Shown here: positions 1-8,842 of the stretch, piece after piece
How the letters are laid out: every line of letters begins with the position of its first letter
Position numbering within the stretch: the stretch's first letter is position 1
Origin: Saprolegnia diclina VS20
Lineage: Eukaryota; Oomycota; Saprolegniomycetes; Saprolegniales; Saprolegniaceae
Direction of reading: 5' to 3'
Length of the DNA stretch: 25,596 nt
Assembly (NCBI RefSeq): GCF_000281045.1
Contig: NW_008246073.1
Location: 1 to 25,596, forward strand
Program-made: the position numbers and the translations under genes
Notes under the pieces: model-generated
The model's input: only the letters and a program-made list of their open reading frames with translations
Database searches by the model: none
Told to the model about the DNA's origin: nothing

Positions 1-230
1 AGCTTAGTACGCTGCCTTGCCTGTGACGACGCGTTTCGAAATGCAACTTGTCGATGCTTCGGTACGTGTCGGTGTGCGATGCTGTGTTCTGCGCTCACTT
101 CGTTCACTCAATCCGTGCCTGTAACGAGCGAGATCTGTGACCCGACGAGCTGTGCTCTATCGGGGTAGCGCAAAACCGTCAGATAATGAGAATGAAGTTC
201 ATGCAAGACGATTAAAAGATTACAGGCTAG
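1..230. other. Left-edge spacer
   Basis: No gene is seen here. Short open frames occur but none has a recognisable protein or a clear relation to the minus-strand gene that ends at 231. This stretch probably holds the 3' flank of that gene. Confidence 0.4.
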
Positions 231-815
231 CTAATATACATCAGGTGGTTGTGGCGGGAAGGCACCGTGTATTGTATGGTCTGATTGCTGAAGATAAAAC
301 TTCAGCGAAAAGTTGGCTTGCTGAATTCGCTTGACCTCGTCTTGGAGCTGCTGAATTTGCACGACCTGCCCGTCGTGCTTCTCGCGGTACTCCTCGAGCG
401 CATGTACAGTTTGTCGAAGTGCTTGGTTTTGCTGCTCCATCGTTGCAAGCATCGAGCGAAGCTGTGCGTTCTCCTGTAGCGCTAACTGCGACCGCTTCGT
501 TTGCTCGACGACCATGTTCTCGTACTGCTCGCGCACGTGCAGCGCAGCGGCTTGGTCATGCAGCTCCTGGCCCTTCCTCGAGAGTGCCATGTCGCTTGTG
601 AGCTTGAGCGCGTGGAGGCGCTCCATAGTCGCGTCTACCATGTCCATCGTCGTCTTGCTCGTTCGTCTCGCCGAGTGGGATGCCAACTGGCCTTTTTCCA
701 GAAATTCGCCCAATAAGAGCCCGGATTCTGATCGATCTTGTTTTTTGTATGCCGTGGCGTTGGAGCGAAGCGGCTCGAAAATAGAATCGGGCGAGTTCGC
801 GTTTGTACTGCACAT
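231..815 (-). CDS. Coiled-coil protein of unknown function
   Basis: This single open exon encodes 194 residues and I do not recognise it. Residues 1-55 are polar and low in complexity. From about residue 57 to 175 the protein is one long, charged, Gln/Glu/Lys-rich helix with heptad spacing of Leu, Met, Val and Ile, so it should form a coiled coil. The C-terminus changes character to a short aromatic and Pro-rich tail (FYLQQSDHTIHGAFPPQPP) that could be a docking motif. There is no signal peptide or membrane segment, so it is probably cytoplasmic or cytoskeletal. The start at 815 is the first ATG of the open frame. A Ser-rich minus-strand frame at about 835-1072 could be an upstream exon in another phase, but I found no convincing splice pair, so the 5' end is uncertain. 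Confidence 0.65.
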   Translation of the reverse strand: MCSTNANSPDSIFEPLRSNATAYKKQDRSESGLLLGEFLEKGQLASHSARRTSKTTMDMVDATMERLHALKLTSDMALSRKGQELHDQAAALHVREQYENMVVEQTKRSQLALQENAQLRSMLATMEQQNQALRQTVHALEEYREKHDGQVVQIQQLQDEVKRIQQANFSLKFYLQQSDHTIHGAFPPQPPDVY

Positions 816-1286
816 TTGTATGCTTGGGTGCTTTTTTTAGCGCCAGAATATAATTTTTGCGACATGTTGCTGTCCGATGAAACGCCCAACGTTGACGGAT
901 CGCGCACATGCGAGGACCTCTGATCCGAAGACGTGTTATCCGACGCGATGGCGGTGCTCGGATGATTGACTGACACCGCTTGGGAGAGCTGCTTGGTAGT
1001 TAAGTGATGCAGTTGCTTCAAGGTGCCATGGCAAGTGGGACCCTGCATACTGTACTGCCGACCTCGTCGCAAGCACTTGCCGCATACCGTGCACAGTACC
1101 CGTCATGACGTGCTGGAGACGATACCCAGCGTCTTGGTGCAACGACGTCAGACGACTAGTACTAGTCGTTTGCCATGGATGCTGCCCGTCGCACCAAATT
1201 CTGGTCGACCTCGCGCTACCTCCGCTGCCGAGCTTGTTGTTGCTGTTGAAGTGGGTCTTCTGTTAAAATAGATACATAAATCAACA
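816..1286. other. Gene-poor spacer
   Basis: No supported gene. The minus strand carries a Ser/Thr-rich open frame (about 835-1072) that may be a 5' exon or leader of the coiled-coil gene downstream of it. An 18-bp perfect palindrome lies at 1152-1169. The right edge becomes AT-rich and abuts the LINE remnant. Confidence 0.35.
1152..1169. repeat. 18-bp perfect palindrome
   Basis: The sequence ACGACTAGTACTAGTCGT equals its own reverse complement with no spacer. It could be a binding site for a dimeric factor or a scar of an insertion. Nothing else around it points to either use. Confidence 0.6.
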
Positions 1287-1845
1287 CTAAGTCTGAATAA
1301 AATTATCGAACCTTCTTCGTTGTGCAGGCGCTGGTGTTGATCTTGATCTAGGCCGGCGGAGGCAGGAGCGCGATCCGCGGGACAAGGTGCTGGCGCGGCC
1401 ACTCGTGTTGAGCGAGGAGCCGGAGAAGGCGACGTAGAGCCATCTGCCCGGGATTTTGAACGAGGCTGTGGTGCAAGTGCATTTGAGCGACACGCGCCGC
1501 CTTGGCGGCAATCGTCCATGGACTTGGCAGTGGGAGGTCGGCGATAAGACGCGATCGTTTCGGACGCGCTAGACGTTCAACCAGACGCAGGCGCAGAGCA
1601 CTGGCCAGAGGTAGCGGAACGCGGCTCGGTGCATGTTGGAGGCCGTCTTCGGCGTCGAGGAGAGGTAGCCCAAGAGTGTTGTCGGCAAGACTACACCCAA
1701 GGGGGCCGTGACCGCGTGGAGGGTGCTCCACACGTCCTTGATGAAGTCGCAGTCTACGAGGAAGTGGCGGTACGTCTCGTGCACGGGGGCTGCCGAGCTT
1801 GTCAATGCGCTTGGTCGCTACAAGTCTTGGTCGATACAATTGCAC
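1287..1845 (-). mobile_element. LINE retrotransposon 3' remnant (zf-RVT region)
   Basis: A minus-strand frame at 1569-1805 encodes HETYRHFLVDCDFIKDVW followed by a Trp-rich stretch. This is the layout of the zinc-binding segment that follows reverse transcriptase in many LINEs (usually CPxC, then ETxxHxxxxC, then a Trp). The first Cys pair is lost. The frame meets a TAG at 1569-1571 and then continues as RVRNDRVL, matching the usual W-x-x-RN end of this segment. The next conserved-looking part (WTIAAKAARVAQMHLHHSL) lies in the neighbouring frame, so there is also a frameshift. No reverse transcriptase or endonuclease domain is present, so it is a 5'-truncated dead copy. The AT-rich stretch at about 1264-1312 may mark its 3' end. 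Both edges are approximate. Confidence 0.7.
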
Positions 1846-1895
1846 TACTGCAAAATAGGTATTCGAGTTGAATTTTTATCCCTAAAGTCGCCAGG

Positions 1896-3911
1896 CTAAT
1901 CGCTGCGTGTGGCGACGGCAATCGCATCCTCACACAAGAGGCGATCATGCATTTCGCGTGCAGTGTCGACAACCTTGCCATACGATACGGACGTCTCTTT
2001 TAAGCACTGAAGAACACCAGCGACATCATCTTGCGCCAAGATCTCATCGCGCGCCTCGTGGAGCATGGCGACGCAGAGGTAATGTACAAAACTGAGGTCG
2101 TCGGACGAGACGCTGAGGATCGCGTCCCATAAAGCCCACACCTGATACATTTGGAACTCGCGCGCAAAGAGCAGACGGACCCATTTGAGGAGAAAGACTT
2201 CAGGTAGCACCTGCAGCTCACGCAAGTGGAGCGACAGCGCGGGGTCCAAGCGCGTGAGCAGGTCGTATTGGATTCGCTCCAACTGCATGTGTAAGCTGGA
2301 GCAGCCGTGGCTCTCGGTGGGACAAAACACGCCCGTCATGCGATCCATGAGCGCTTCGAAGATAGCATATGCGTCGTGCTCGATGCAGTCGCCACACGTG
2401 ACTGCTTGGAGAAGCTCGACAATCGCCTCCTTGCACGCACTACAATCGCAGCATGAGTGCAAACATTCGCGTGTCAAAGACGCACGTCGTGGGCTTGCTT
2501 TCGTCGGATGAGAACGGACGTCTGTCGAGAAACTGGCCCTTCTCAAGGATCGACGGTGCGCGGGTGACGTCGACGACGTCAACGTGCACATAAGAGTTGT
2601 CGTCCCACGCGCCATTTTCGTCGACGGGCGCGCCGTGAATGACCGAGATGTTCTCAAAGGACCATCGACCGTCCGGTATACTGCTGGGTGCGACTGCAAG
2701 CGGAAACTGCTCAATGTACAAGAGATACACCATGACGGCAAGGAGTTCGCCCATGCCCTAGAGACATCGAAAGCATGAGCATAAGACAGAAGACCCATTG
2801 CGATCGTACTTGGTGGTAGCCCATGTCCGAGTGCTCCTGGGCATAAATGAAGAGAATCCGAATGAGCATGGCTTGTGTATCGGGCTCGCGAAAGTATGGC
2901 ATTGCGCATCGCGTGCGCACCACATCACGCTGTATCATGTGCAGCAGCAACGTCGGCTCCTTTGGCGATGGCACTGCCTCGTAAAAGCACGGGTCTTCAC
3001 TGTCGTCCTAAAAGCAGGGTAACTTACGTTGCATGAGATCAAGGTGGTGGGCGTACGTCAACGCCAGCTGGCAGCTCAAACGCATAGCGGTCTTGGAGCT
3101 GCGCGTACCGGACGCGTGCAACCTGCGTTGTCGGTACCCATGCCTCGAACGACGCCACTTGCGGTAGCACGCTGAGCCAGAGTCGCCATGTGAGGTTGCG
3201 CAAGCACGACCACGAGAACGCGCCACGCGTCGCTTGGCGATGAATGTCGTGGTGGTTGGATCGGACGTAAATCTCCACAAACTCATCGACGCGTGTCCAC
3301 ACGTCGCGGGTCTGGATCTCTTTGACAGTCGACGCCGTTACATGCGATGACAGCCGCCGTCGGCGGCTCGTCAAGGGCGTCGACGACGGCGACCGCCCGG
3401 CCGCAGCCTCGAGCGCGCCGCAAATGGTGTCGGCCCACTCCTCCGCCTCGCGCTGGCTCTCGGCGCAGAGATACCATGTCTGTTCCAGTGTGATGACGCT
3501 GAAAATTTCTTCCATGAGGTCGATCGTTGCGCTGTGCAGACGAACGATGGCTGTCTTGCCTGCGTAAAGGTGAGAATGCATGCGCAACTTGCCAGGATCC
3601 CTCTTACCTTCGGTGGCGTCGGCAGTGTAGTGCAGAGCAAGGTTCGAGACGTCTGTACCAACAAGTGCAACAGTACATGGCTCCCATTGCCGCTGGATGC
3701 CATCGACCTCGACGAGAAGCCGGCCTTTCTTCAAGCATGGGAAGCCGCCGCTCGCTCCAGCTGGACGCGCTTCGTCATGCTCGTCCATGGTGGCCAGGGC
3801 CGGCGCCGAGAAGGCCGTCGGGAAGTTGATCGACGGCAGTGGCAAGGACACAGCGCTGGCGCTCCGCATGATGCGACCGAGGAGCGTGCCATCTCCTGGG
3901 CTCGTGTTCAT
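1896..3911 (-). CDS. PH-TBC domain RabGAP, TBC1D5-like
   Basis: Predicted 606-residue GTPase-activating protein for Rab GTPases, expected to act on endosomal membranes as TBC1D5 does. A PH domain spans about residues 58-152 and ends in the typical Trp helix (EEWADTICGAL). The TBC domain runs from about 216 to 560. The arginine finger is IQRDVVR (R300, the IxxDxxR motif) and the glutamine finger is GYHQGMGEL (Q335), so it should be catalytically active. An acidic insertion of about 75 residues follows the Gln finger, and LKWVRLLFAREF near 510-521 matches the TBC1D5 group. Predicted introns are 3560-3607, 3008-3056, 2758-2809 and 2440-2485. The first is 48 nt with no stop, so it can be missed; removing it restores the PH fold. 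The start at 3911 is the first ATG after an initiator-like site. The PH domain is not part of animal TBC1D5. Confidence 0.88.
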
Positions 3912-3922
3912 CGCGGTGTTTC

Positions 3923-3938
3923 GGAAATGGCGAATGTG
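3923..3938 (-). promoter_or_regulatory. Initiator-like core promoter of the RabGAP gene
   Basis: On the minus strand this reads CACATTCGCCATTTCC, 12 nt before the ATG. It resembles the oomycete initiator plus flanking promoter region (TCAYTYY followed by MAWTTTNC). The same TTCxCCATTT core precedes the neighbouring armadillo gene. Confidence 0.45.
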
Positions 3939-3986
3939 GAGTCGGGTTTCGACAAAATAATTCGCGTCTATCTTGGAAACTCTATT

Positions 3987-4002
3987 GCATTCTCCATTTT
4001 GT
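3987..4002 (+). promoter_or_regulatory. Initiator-like core promoter of the armadillo gene
   Basis: GCATTCTCCATTTTGT lies about 55 nt before the ATG and mirrors the site in front of the divergent RabGAP gene. With 146 bp between the two start codons, the pair probably shares one bidirectional promoter. Confidence 0.45.
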
Positions 4003-4057
4003 AGAAAAATTACTCAACTGTGCTCCAAAAAAGAGCCCTCGCAACCGCTAAAGATCG

Positions 4058-5251
4058 ATGGTCAAACACTCGCTGCAGGAGCAACTCTATGTGCTTCGCC
4101 AAGCCGCGACCGAAGACCAGCTCGTAGAAGCGCTTGGCCTCATGAGCGTCCTTTTAGTGTACGACAATGCTGTGCCCGTGCAGTCGATACGGTTTGGTAG
4201 GCGCCCTGACGAGCGAGGAACGTTTGGTCAGCTGGATGGTCTGACAACCCTGGGTACGCGCTCGCACATCGGTCCATGACTGATTGCCGCGTGCCTAGTC
4301 AATCACTTGCAGCAGCTTTGTGCAGAGCAAGCGGCGATGACGCCGCCATGGGCGTACTCAAAGGCGTTTGGCTTCCAGTATACTACGATACCTCGTTGCA
4401 CGACGTGGCGTGCCATATCTTGCTGTCCGTAGCATTGGTCAAAAGCGCCTTCATGCTAGCGTGCGCTATTTGCGTACGCGCTCCTTGCACTGATTCCTGC
4501 CGCCTCATACGTGTGCCTAGTTCTCACGATCACGCACATGGCTTTGGATGCGGATTTAGCATCCGAGCTCTGCGATTTGCATTTGCCCCAAGAGCTCTAC
4601 GATGAGTTCGTCGCCTCCGAGTGCATAACGGAGACCAGCGTCTCTGCAGTGGTGCAAGACGACGGACGTCCATCACTCGTTGCACTGCCGCAGTCGTGCC
4701 GGCTCTTGGCCCTCGAAGCACTTCGAAATTTGTGCTACACGGTGCGTGCGACGTCACGAACTCGTCTGTTGTAAGTCGTATAGGAAGCGCGGCAAGCACC
4801 GCATCTCACTAACGCTGCGTTGGACGACTTGTGGCAGCAGCTGCTGGACGCCACGTCACCTGCGACCGAGGTTGGTCTGATCGCGAACGTATTTTGCAAC
4901 CTCGCAACGCACGTGCCGCGAGCGCTGCACGCGGCAAAAGACCGCATCACAGCGCTCCTAACGCGCCTCGTCGATGAAAAGAACGAGCACGTGCTCATTG
5001 CGCTCAGTGACTTGGCCGTCAACCTCGCCCGCGACAACCACTACTCGGTCATCTTCCTTTGTGCGCTGGACGAAGGCCCGGCTCCTGGTCGACCCATTCT
5101 GTACCTTCGCGACTGGGCGGAGGCGACGACCGACTTGGGACTGCGCTCGAGTCTCGGTGCGCTCACGCACAATTTGGCCTGGAGCGACGTGAGCACAAAA
5201 ATCGCGCTTCAAAAGCTCGGCGCATCCGCTTTTCTAGAAGTGTTTGTGTAG
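4058..5251 (+). CDS. Armadillo-repeat protein
   Basis: Predicted all-helical cytoplasmic adaptor of 320 residues. An N-terminal armadillo repeat is visible (EALGLMSVLL, then RPDERGTFGQLDGLTTLV), where GQLDGLTTLV is the usual helix-3 start. More repeat-like helices follow, including LLALEALRNLCY and LIANVFCNLA. No partner can be deduced. Predicted introns are 4159-4200, 4254-4298, 4378-4432, 4474-4520 and 4742-4783. The first is 42 nt, in phase and stop-free. Keeping it would give 334 residues, but removing it yields a clean armadillo repeat. Phases of all other junctions agree, and a sensible helical sequence crosses each. The gene is not clearly a full-length member of a named family. Stop is TAG at 5249-5251. 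Confidence 0.75.
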
Positions 5252-6067
5252 CCTGCCGATCTCGTTTTGAGTCTACAACGCGCAGGCTATTGAATTCACA
5301 ACGGTCGCCAACTTTATCAAACTCTCTCGAGGTCGGCTGGTCAGTTTAGTCGAGTGAATAATCAAATAGTTCCCTCGGTTTAGTAGAGCCAGCTTCCCAC
5401 GAATCACGGCATGAGGATTTTCGCGTGCATGAAAAATTGGTGCTTGCCCCACCTTGCTCAAGGCCGCCATCGACGTCATCGATGCAGCATACGCAGCTGA
5501 CATCGTGATATCTTCTTGTCGCGCAAAGTCCATGAGCGCGCCTTTGCACCCCGTCGACGTTCTGAAACTGTCGTTTCTTGAAGTCAATCTCATCCCAAGC
5601 GTTCGACGACCACTCTGTGTGGCATGCCCATGCTGATGGAGGTGATGGCCTGAGCTTGCCGAAGTCCCTTGACGAGACGGCACAACAAAATCAGCCTAAA
5701 CCAAATAGGGTGTCCTTCACAATGGCTCTAAAAGCGTCAATCGGACGGCATGGCCTTGATTGAAACCCGTCATACTCCACAAACGGGCCCAGGCAACAGT
5801 GCTAAAAATCCAGAATGCTACACGTGGGACCACAGCCCGATAGAAAGTGTGGCGAGTGTGTGCAGTGGATGTATCAGTAAGGCAAGTGTACGTCGCTGTC
5901 TACTTGGCAGCCAAATCGATGGCGTGGATCGAGTATCGCAGCGTCGCGCTCGTTGCACTAGAACTTCGAACTTCGAAAGAACCCAAGTGTCCGTGACGTG
6001 GCAGCGATGTTTGCACGCGAAGCACGAGTTTCGAAGCTGGGCGAAAATGCGCCAACGCCAGCGGTGG
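5252..6067. other. Spacer with no supported gene
   Basis: A minus-strand open frame at 5273-5683 has no ATG at its upstream end, no known motif, and stops directly upstream of it in the same frame. I regard it as chance or a decayed sequence. No RNA gene or repeat is evident. The right part should hold the promoter of the membrane protein gene at 6085. Confidence 0.4.
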
Positions 6068-6075
6068 TCATTCTT
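6068..6075 (+). promoter_or_regulatory. Initiator-like element
   Basis: TCATTCTT fits the oomycete initiator consensus TCAYTYY and sits 9 nt before the ATG at 6085. It supports that ATG over the upstream in-frame ATG at 6007, and implies a very short leader. Confidence 0.35.
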
Positions 6076-6084
6076 GGGTTCGTC

Positions 6085-6990
6085 ATGCGCGAGAGCGGGG
6101 CCGCCGCTACTTTCTTAACATGCTCTTCCGGGGCAAACATCACTAACTCCTTGACGACTTGGCGCGACGCACAGCTTGAATGGACATCCTCCGCGACGGT
6201 CGAGGTCGATGCACGCTCATCCGACCGCAGAGGCACGCTACCCTGCGAGCCTCAGCCACCGCGATGCAAGAGAAGAGCCATTGCTGGAGTAGCCATGCTT
6301 GCTTTTGCTGCCGTCGTCGGTGGCCTCTTTTTGGCTGATGTCTTTACACCAAGTCGCCACACAACGGCTGCCTCGGAGCCTACCACAGACCAGGCGACGC
6401 CGACGCCAGCGTTACCCGGACAACCGAAGCCCTCGTCAACGAACGCACCTGTGCCAGAAGAGACAAAAGAGTTTGTCGATGGTAGCCTCACGGATCAGCT
6501 ACTGAGCCAACTCACAAAGCTTCGCGCCGCGCACAACCTCTCGGCGCCGGTTTGGAATACCACAATGGCCGCTTCCCTGCAGTCGTACGCCGCAACCTGC
6601 CCGGGAGATCGTCCCACAACGGCCCGTCCCATGGCAGCTGATGTCCGGCCGTACCAGTCGTGCACCGCGCCGGCGTGCACGCGGAGCTTGGGCCCGATGT
6701 GGTACTGGTTTCAAGATATCCAAGGGCTCTACTCGGCGATAGCTGATCGTCGCGTGTCGCCAGCGGACGCAATAGCAAGTCCCGCGTTCAATCCATGGCA
6801 CCATATATTGAGCCCGCTGTCGATTCAGCTTGGCTGTGGCTTCACGACGGCCGCTCAACTGTGCTCTACGGCCCCCGCTGTTTGGTGTGCCTATGCCCCG
6901 TGGGGAGTACTGCCACCCAATATTCTCAACACAACGCCTCCCGTCGCCCCACGGTCCGTATCCGCGTCACTTTTACTAGCAGCAAAATAA
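6085..6990 (+). CDS. Type II membrane protein with CAP/SCP-like ectodomain
   Basis: Single exon of 301 residues. A cytoplasmic N-terminus of about 60 residues ends in basic RCKRRA. One membrane helix follows (AIAGVAMLAFAAVVGGLFLA), then a Thr/Pro-rich stalk. The outer domain begins LLSQLTKLRAAHNLSAPVWN, which has the start pattern of CAP (SCP/PR-1) domains, and ends with LGCGF and VWCAYAPWG, like the CAP GCG and C-x-YxPxG elements. The canonical His-Glu centre (GHxTQ, GENL) is not recognisable, so it is a diverged member; CAP domains often bind sterols or lipids, but no ligand can be named here. The start at 6085 was chosen because MRESG.. aligns with the start of the paralogue at 7687. An in-frame ATG at 6007 would add 26 residues. 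Shared with the paralogue: Cys-x4-Cys, then SLGPMWYWF. Confidence 0.72.
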   Translation: MRESGAAATFLTCSSGANITNSLTTWRDAQLEWTSSATVEVDARSSDRRGTLPCEPQPPRCKRRAIAGVAMLAFAAVVGGLFLADVFTPSRHTTAASEPTTDQATPTPALPGQPKPSSTNAPVPEETKEFVDGSLTDQLLSQLTKLRAAHNLSAPVWNTTMAASLQSYAATCPGDRPTTARPMAADVRPYQSCTAPACTRSLGPMWYWFQDIQGLYSAIADRRVSPADAIASPAFNPWHHILSPLSIQLGCGFTTAAQLCSTAPAVWCAYAPWGVLPPNILNTTPPVAPRSVSASLLLAAK

Positions 6991-7675
6991 CCCACGTGAG
7001 AAGTTGCTCATCTGCACTTTTGGTTTGGTCTGGGTACACAAAGCAGATGGTAGCAGTTGTTGTGTGACGGCTCGACGCCGCGCTTCGGATGAGTGTTATC
7101 AAACGCAGCACGCAACACGAAGCGAGGGCCGCAACTGACTGCAAGCATTTCTCGAAGTGGGTTCGAACGCTTCAGATAATGCTAGTATATGTAATAGTAT
7201 ATTGCAACGGATTCTTGTTGCTGTGGAACGTAGCTCTTTCCGCAACAGAGCTCGGGACCAGGTTTCGCGATCCTTTTATGATAAGGTGGTGGTCTCAGAG
7301 ACACCACACGTTATATGTCTCACATCATGGCCAAACCACTAATGAACACTGATGTACGAGGTTTATGACGAGGGTTATTCGCAACTTACTATTTGCGATT
7401 TATATATCTGGACCGGTATATCATGCGGCATCGTACCTATAGAGCATATCATGTATTATTGGGGGTATATTGCATTTAATATGTTGTGGAATTCTACAGA
7501 AATGAGTGCACATGACGTTCCCCTATAAATAATTGTGGTCGCCATGGTAATCAACGACAGACAGGCGTGGCCGGGCCCGTGTCTTTCAAACGCATCAGAT
7601 ACGGAAACCCAATGACCCAGTGATATAGCGTCTGTATGTGCGTGGAGTAGCCTCATCCCGTCGTGTACCGAGGTG
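6991..7675. other. AT-richer spacer between the two membrane protein genes
   Basis: No gene recognised. Open frames on both strands lack known motifs. The stretch is visibly richer in A and T than the coding parts (for example 7180-7210 and 7390-7500). It separates two paralogous genes and probably contains terminator and promoter sequences. Confidence 0.4.
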
Positions 7676-7687
7676 GCCATTTGCCGA
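7676..7687 (+). promoter_or_regulatory. CCATTT initiator-like element
   Basis: GGCCATTTGCCG runs directly into the ATG at 7687. CCATTT is shared with the start regions of the RabGAP, the armadillo gene and the second small paralogue. The assignment is weak because the element overlaps the start codon. Confidence 0.25.
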
Positions 7688-8667
7688 TGCGTACAGCCGC
7701 GCCGTCCTTGCTTTCGTGTTCGTCCACGGCCAGTGTCACGCGCTCGTTGCGGATTTGGCGCGAGTACCAATGGCCAGACTTTCGGCAGCGTGCGTCAAGT
7801 GACTCAGCACCGACAGCGCCCCGACGACGCCGCCGCACCTGCCTCTTGACGTTTGGGCTATTACTTCTCGGTGTTCTCGGGATCGTCGCGGTCGTTTTGA
7901 CGATCACGACGATTGTTGAGCGTGCGTTACCAGTGACTGCGACGCCAACACCGGCACCCCATGCGCCGTCGGCCACGACCACGACCGCACCGGCATTTAG
8001 TGAGACGAAATCACCACAAGCAACGGGCTCGTACACGACGCCTGTGCCAAGCTCCAATGACGTTGGCTCCATGTACGCACCAGACCCGTACACGATTGTG
8101 TTCCCGTTGAACAGCACCCAAGAAGTGCCGCGGTCGACTAAAGTCTCGCGCATCGTCGAAACGGAAAGTCCAACCGACGAGGACGACATTCTTTTGCCCG
8201 AAGAAGTTCAAGTGCACACGCAGCTCGCACGGCTACGCAATGCTATGGGCATGGAAAACGTCCCATTCTACAGCCGCGAGATCGCTCTCCGCGTCGGCAG
8301 CCTGGCCAACAGCTGCTCCAGCTTTGTGAATGAAACCGCGCTGCCACAGATCGCCCGCATACGGACTGTCAAGTGCTCCGCGGACGCCTGCATCCATACG
8401 CTGGGGCCGATTTGGACATGGTTCGAGGCTGGCTTTGCGCAGTGGAATGAGGCAGCCAGCGAGTGTATGCAGCCTGCGTCACACGCGTGCCGCGCGCTCC
8501 GAGGCTGGCTCAACCCGGATTTGACCGAGTACGGCTGCGCTTGGTCCAACTGCACTCAAGGAGCAGCTGAGGTATGGTGTGAGTGGAATGTCATTCCGAC
8601 CAACGTGACGGAGTACGTCATTCATCCAGTGAGCGCGTCGCAGTTGCTACCTCCTACTACTATTTAA
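7687..8667 (+). CDS. Type II membrane protein with CAP/SCP-like ectodomain, paralogue
   Basis: Single exon of 326 residues and a clear paralogue of the product at 6085-6990. The N-terminus shares S-L-x-x-W-R-[DE]-x-Q with it. A basic run (APRRRRRTC) is followed by one membrane helix (TFGLLLLGVLGIVAVVLTI). A long Thr/Pro/Ser stalk follows, then a Cys-rich outer domain with QLARLRNAMG in place of the CAP KLRAAHN start. CSADACIHTLGPIWTWF matches CTAPACTRSLGPMWYWF of the paralogue. The end has YGCAW and VWCEW, and both proteins finish near VSAS-x-LL. NxS/T sites in the stalk and domain fit a glycosylated extracellular part. The CAP active-site residues are not recognisable, so binding or scaffolding is likelier than catalysis. 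Start is the first ATG; the frame is open farther upstream without another ATG. Confidence 0.7.
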   Translation: MRTAAPSLLSCSSTASVTRSLRIWREYQWPDFRQRASSDSAPTAPRRRRRTCLLTFGLLLLGVLGIVAVVLTITTIVERALPVTATPTPAPHAPSATTTTAPAFSETKSPQATGSYTTPVPSSNDVGSMYAPDPYTIVFPLNSTQEVPRSTKVSRIVETESPTDEDDILLPEEVQVHTQLARLRNAMGMENVPFYSREIALRVGSLANSCSSFVNETALPQIARIRTVKCSADACIHTLGPIWTWFEAGFAQWNEAASECMQPASHACRALRGWLNPDLTEYGCAWSNCTQGAAEVWCEWNVIPTNVTEYVIHPVSASQLLPPTTI

Positions 8668-8842
8668 AACACTTTTGGTCATAAGTGTTTGTGTGCACAT
8701 GTGACAAACGGCCCAGCGAGGAAAACCTCCGGCTTTACGGCAGCTGAGAATGTACAGTAGTTTCACTGTCTTGCTCGTGTGGTGTGATTCTAGACACGCG
8801 TAACCGCTTCTGCTGGCCATTATTGCTTTCACAACGAACCAC

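Noticed and set aside
3008-3027. 20-nt intron GTAAGT..TTTTAG in the RabGAP gene
   Set aside because: Too short to be spliced. The GTACGC donor upstream gives a 49-nt intron with the right phase.
5273-5683. 136-codon minus-strand frame next to the armadillo gene
   Set aside because: First codon is GTG, there are stops just upstream in the same frame, and no motif or splice partner was found.
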